Positions 5,172-5,186 of a stretch of DNA of 5,186 nt are shown here, piece by piece; positions within the stretch are counted from its first letter, which is position 1, and each line of letters opens with the position of its first letter. The notes under the pieces are model-generated. The model saw only the letters and a program-made list of their open reading frames with translations. It did not search any database and was not told the DNA's origin. The stretch lies in the NCBI GenBank assembly GCA_052387235.1, contig JBQTJJ010000113.1, positions 1 through 5,186 of the forward strand, written 5' to 3'. Source of the stretch: JBQTJJ01 sp052387235 (GTDB taxonomy: Bacteria > Actinomycetota > Acidimicrobiia > Acidimicrobiales > GCA-2861595). The position numbers and the translations under genes are program-made.

Positions 5172-5186
5172 ATGGCCCGTGCCCGG
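5172..5186 (+). CDS. Start of a gene running off the right edge (partial)
   Basis: Only five codons are visible (M-A-R-A-R). The call rests on ATG 5172 following a TAGGGT box at leaderless spacing, and on the need for something beyond the divergent region 5049-5171, which otherwise serves the nfeD-SPFH operon. The product cannot be told from this. Confidence 0.4.

Noticed and set aside
1..5186. CRISPR array, insertion sequence, toxin-antitoxin or phage-defence system
   Set aside because: I saw no regularly spaced repeats, no transposase and no small paired genes; the genes present are housekeeping or metabolic in type.

Overview
The window is a very GC-rich stretch of chromosome, most likely from an actinobacterium. 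The reasons are GTG starts, two probable leaderless promoters with a TANNNT box 6-7 nt before the start codon, and a protein of the mycothiol-dependent maleylpyruvate isomerase family (mycothiol is an actinobacterial thiol). I cannot assign a genus; Acidimicrobiia-like is only a guess.

Layout. Bases 1-335 hold no protein gene. By hand count the first 180 bases are about 61% G+C (109/180), clearly lower than the rest. They contain two sets of tandem direct repeats, an interrupted inverted repeat, and a degenerate tRNA-Phe-like sequence ending in CCA. Together they look like the end of an integrated element or its attachment site, with the element lying left of the window. From 336 the sequence is ordinary host-like coding DNA: a conserved hypothetical protein (+, 336-878); a two-domain maleylpyruvate isomerase-family protein (-, 998-1855); a divergent intergenic region with a 47-base imperfect palindrome (1914-1960); an FGGY kinase that most resembles the D-ribulokinase (SePSK/AtXK-1) group (+, 2054-3487); a short convergent gap with two competing hairpins; then a minus-strand pair reading NfeD-like membrane protein (4554-5048) into an SPFH/band-7 membrane protein (3543-4547). 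At the right edge a further plus-strand gene appears to begin at 5172 behind its own leaderless promoter.

How the genes work together. The only clear functional unit is NfeD + SPFH. Only 6 nt separate the two genes, and this pairing is widespread in bacteria, where it forms membrane microdomain complexes (compare E. coli YbbJ/QmcA). The FGGY kinase and the isomerase-family gene are divergent and share an intergenic region whose palindrome could regulate either or both, but no common pathway is evident. No CRISPR array, insertion sequence, toxin-antitoxin pair or defence system is visible. The most unusual part is the first 215 bases.
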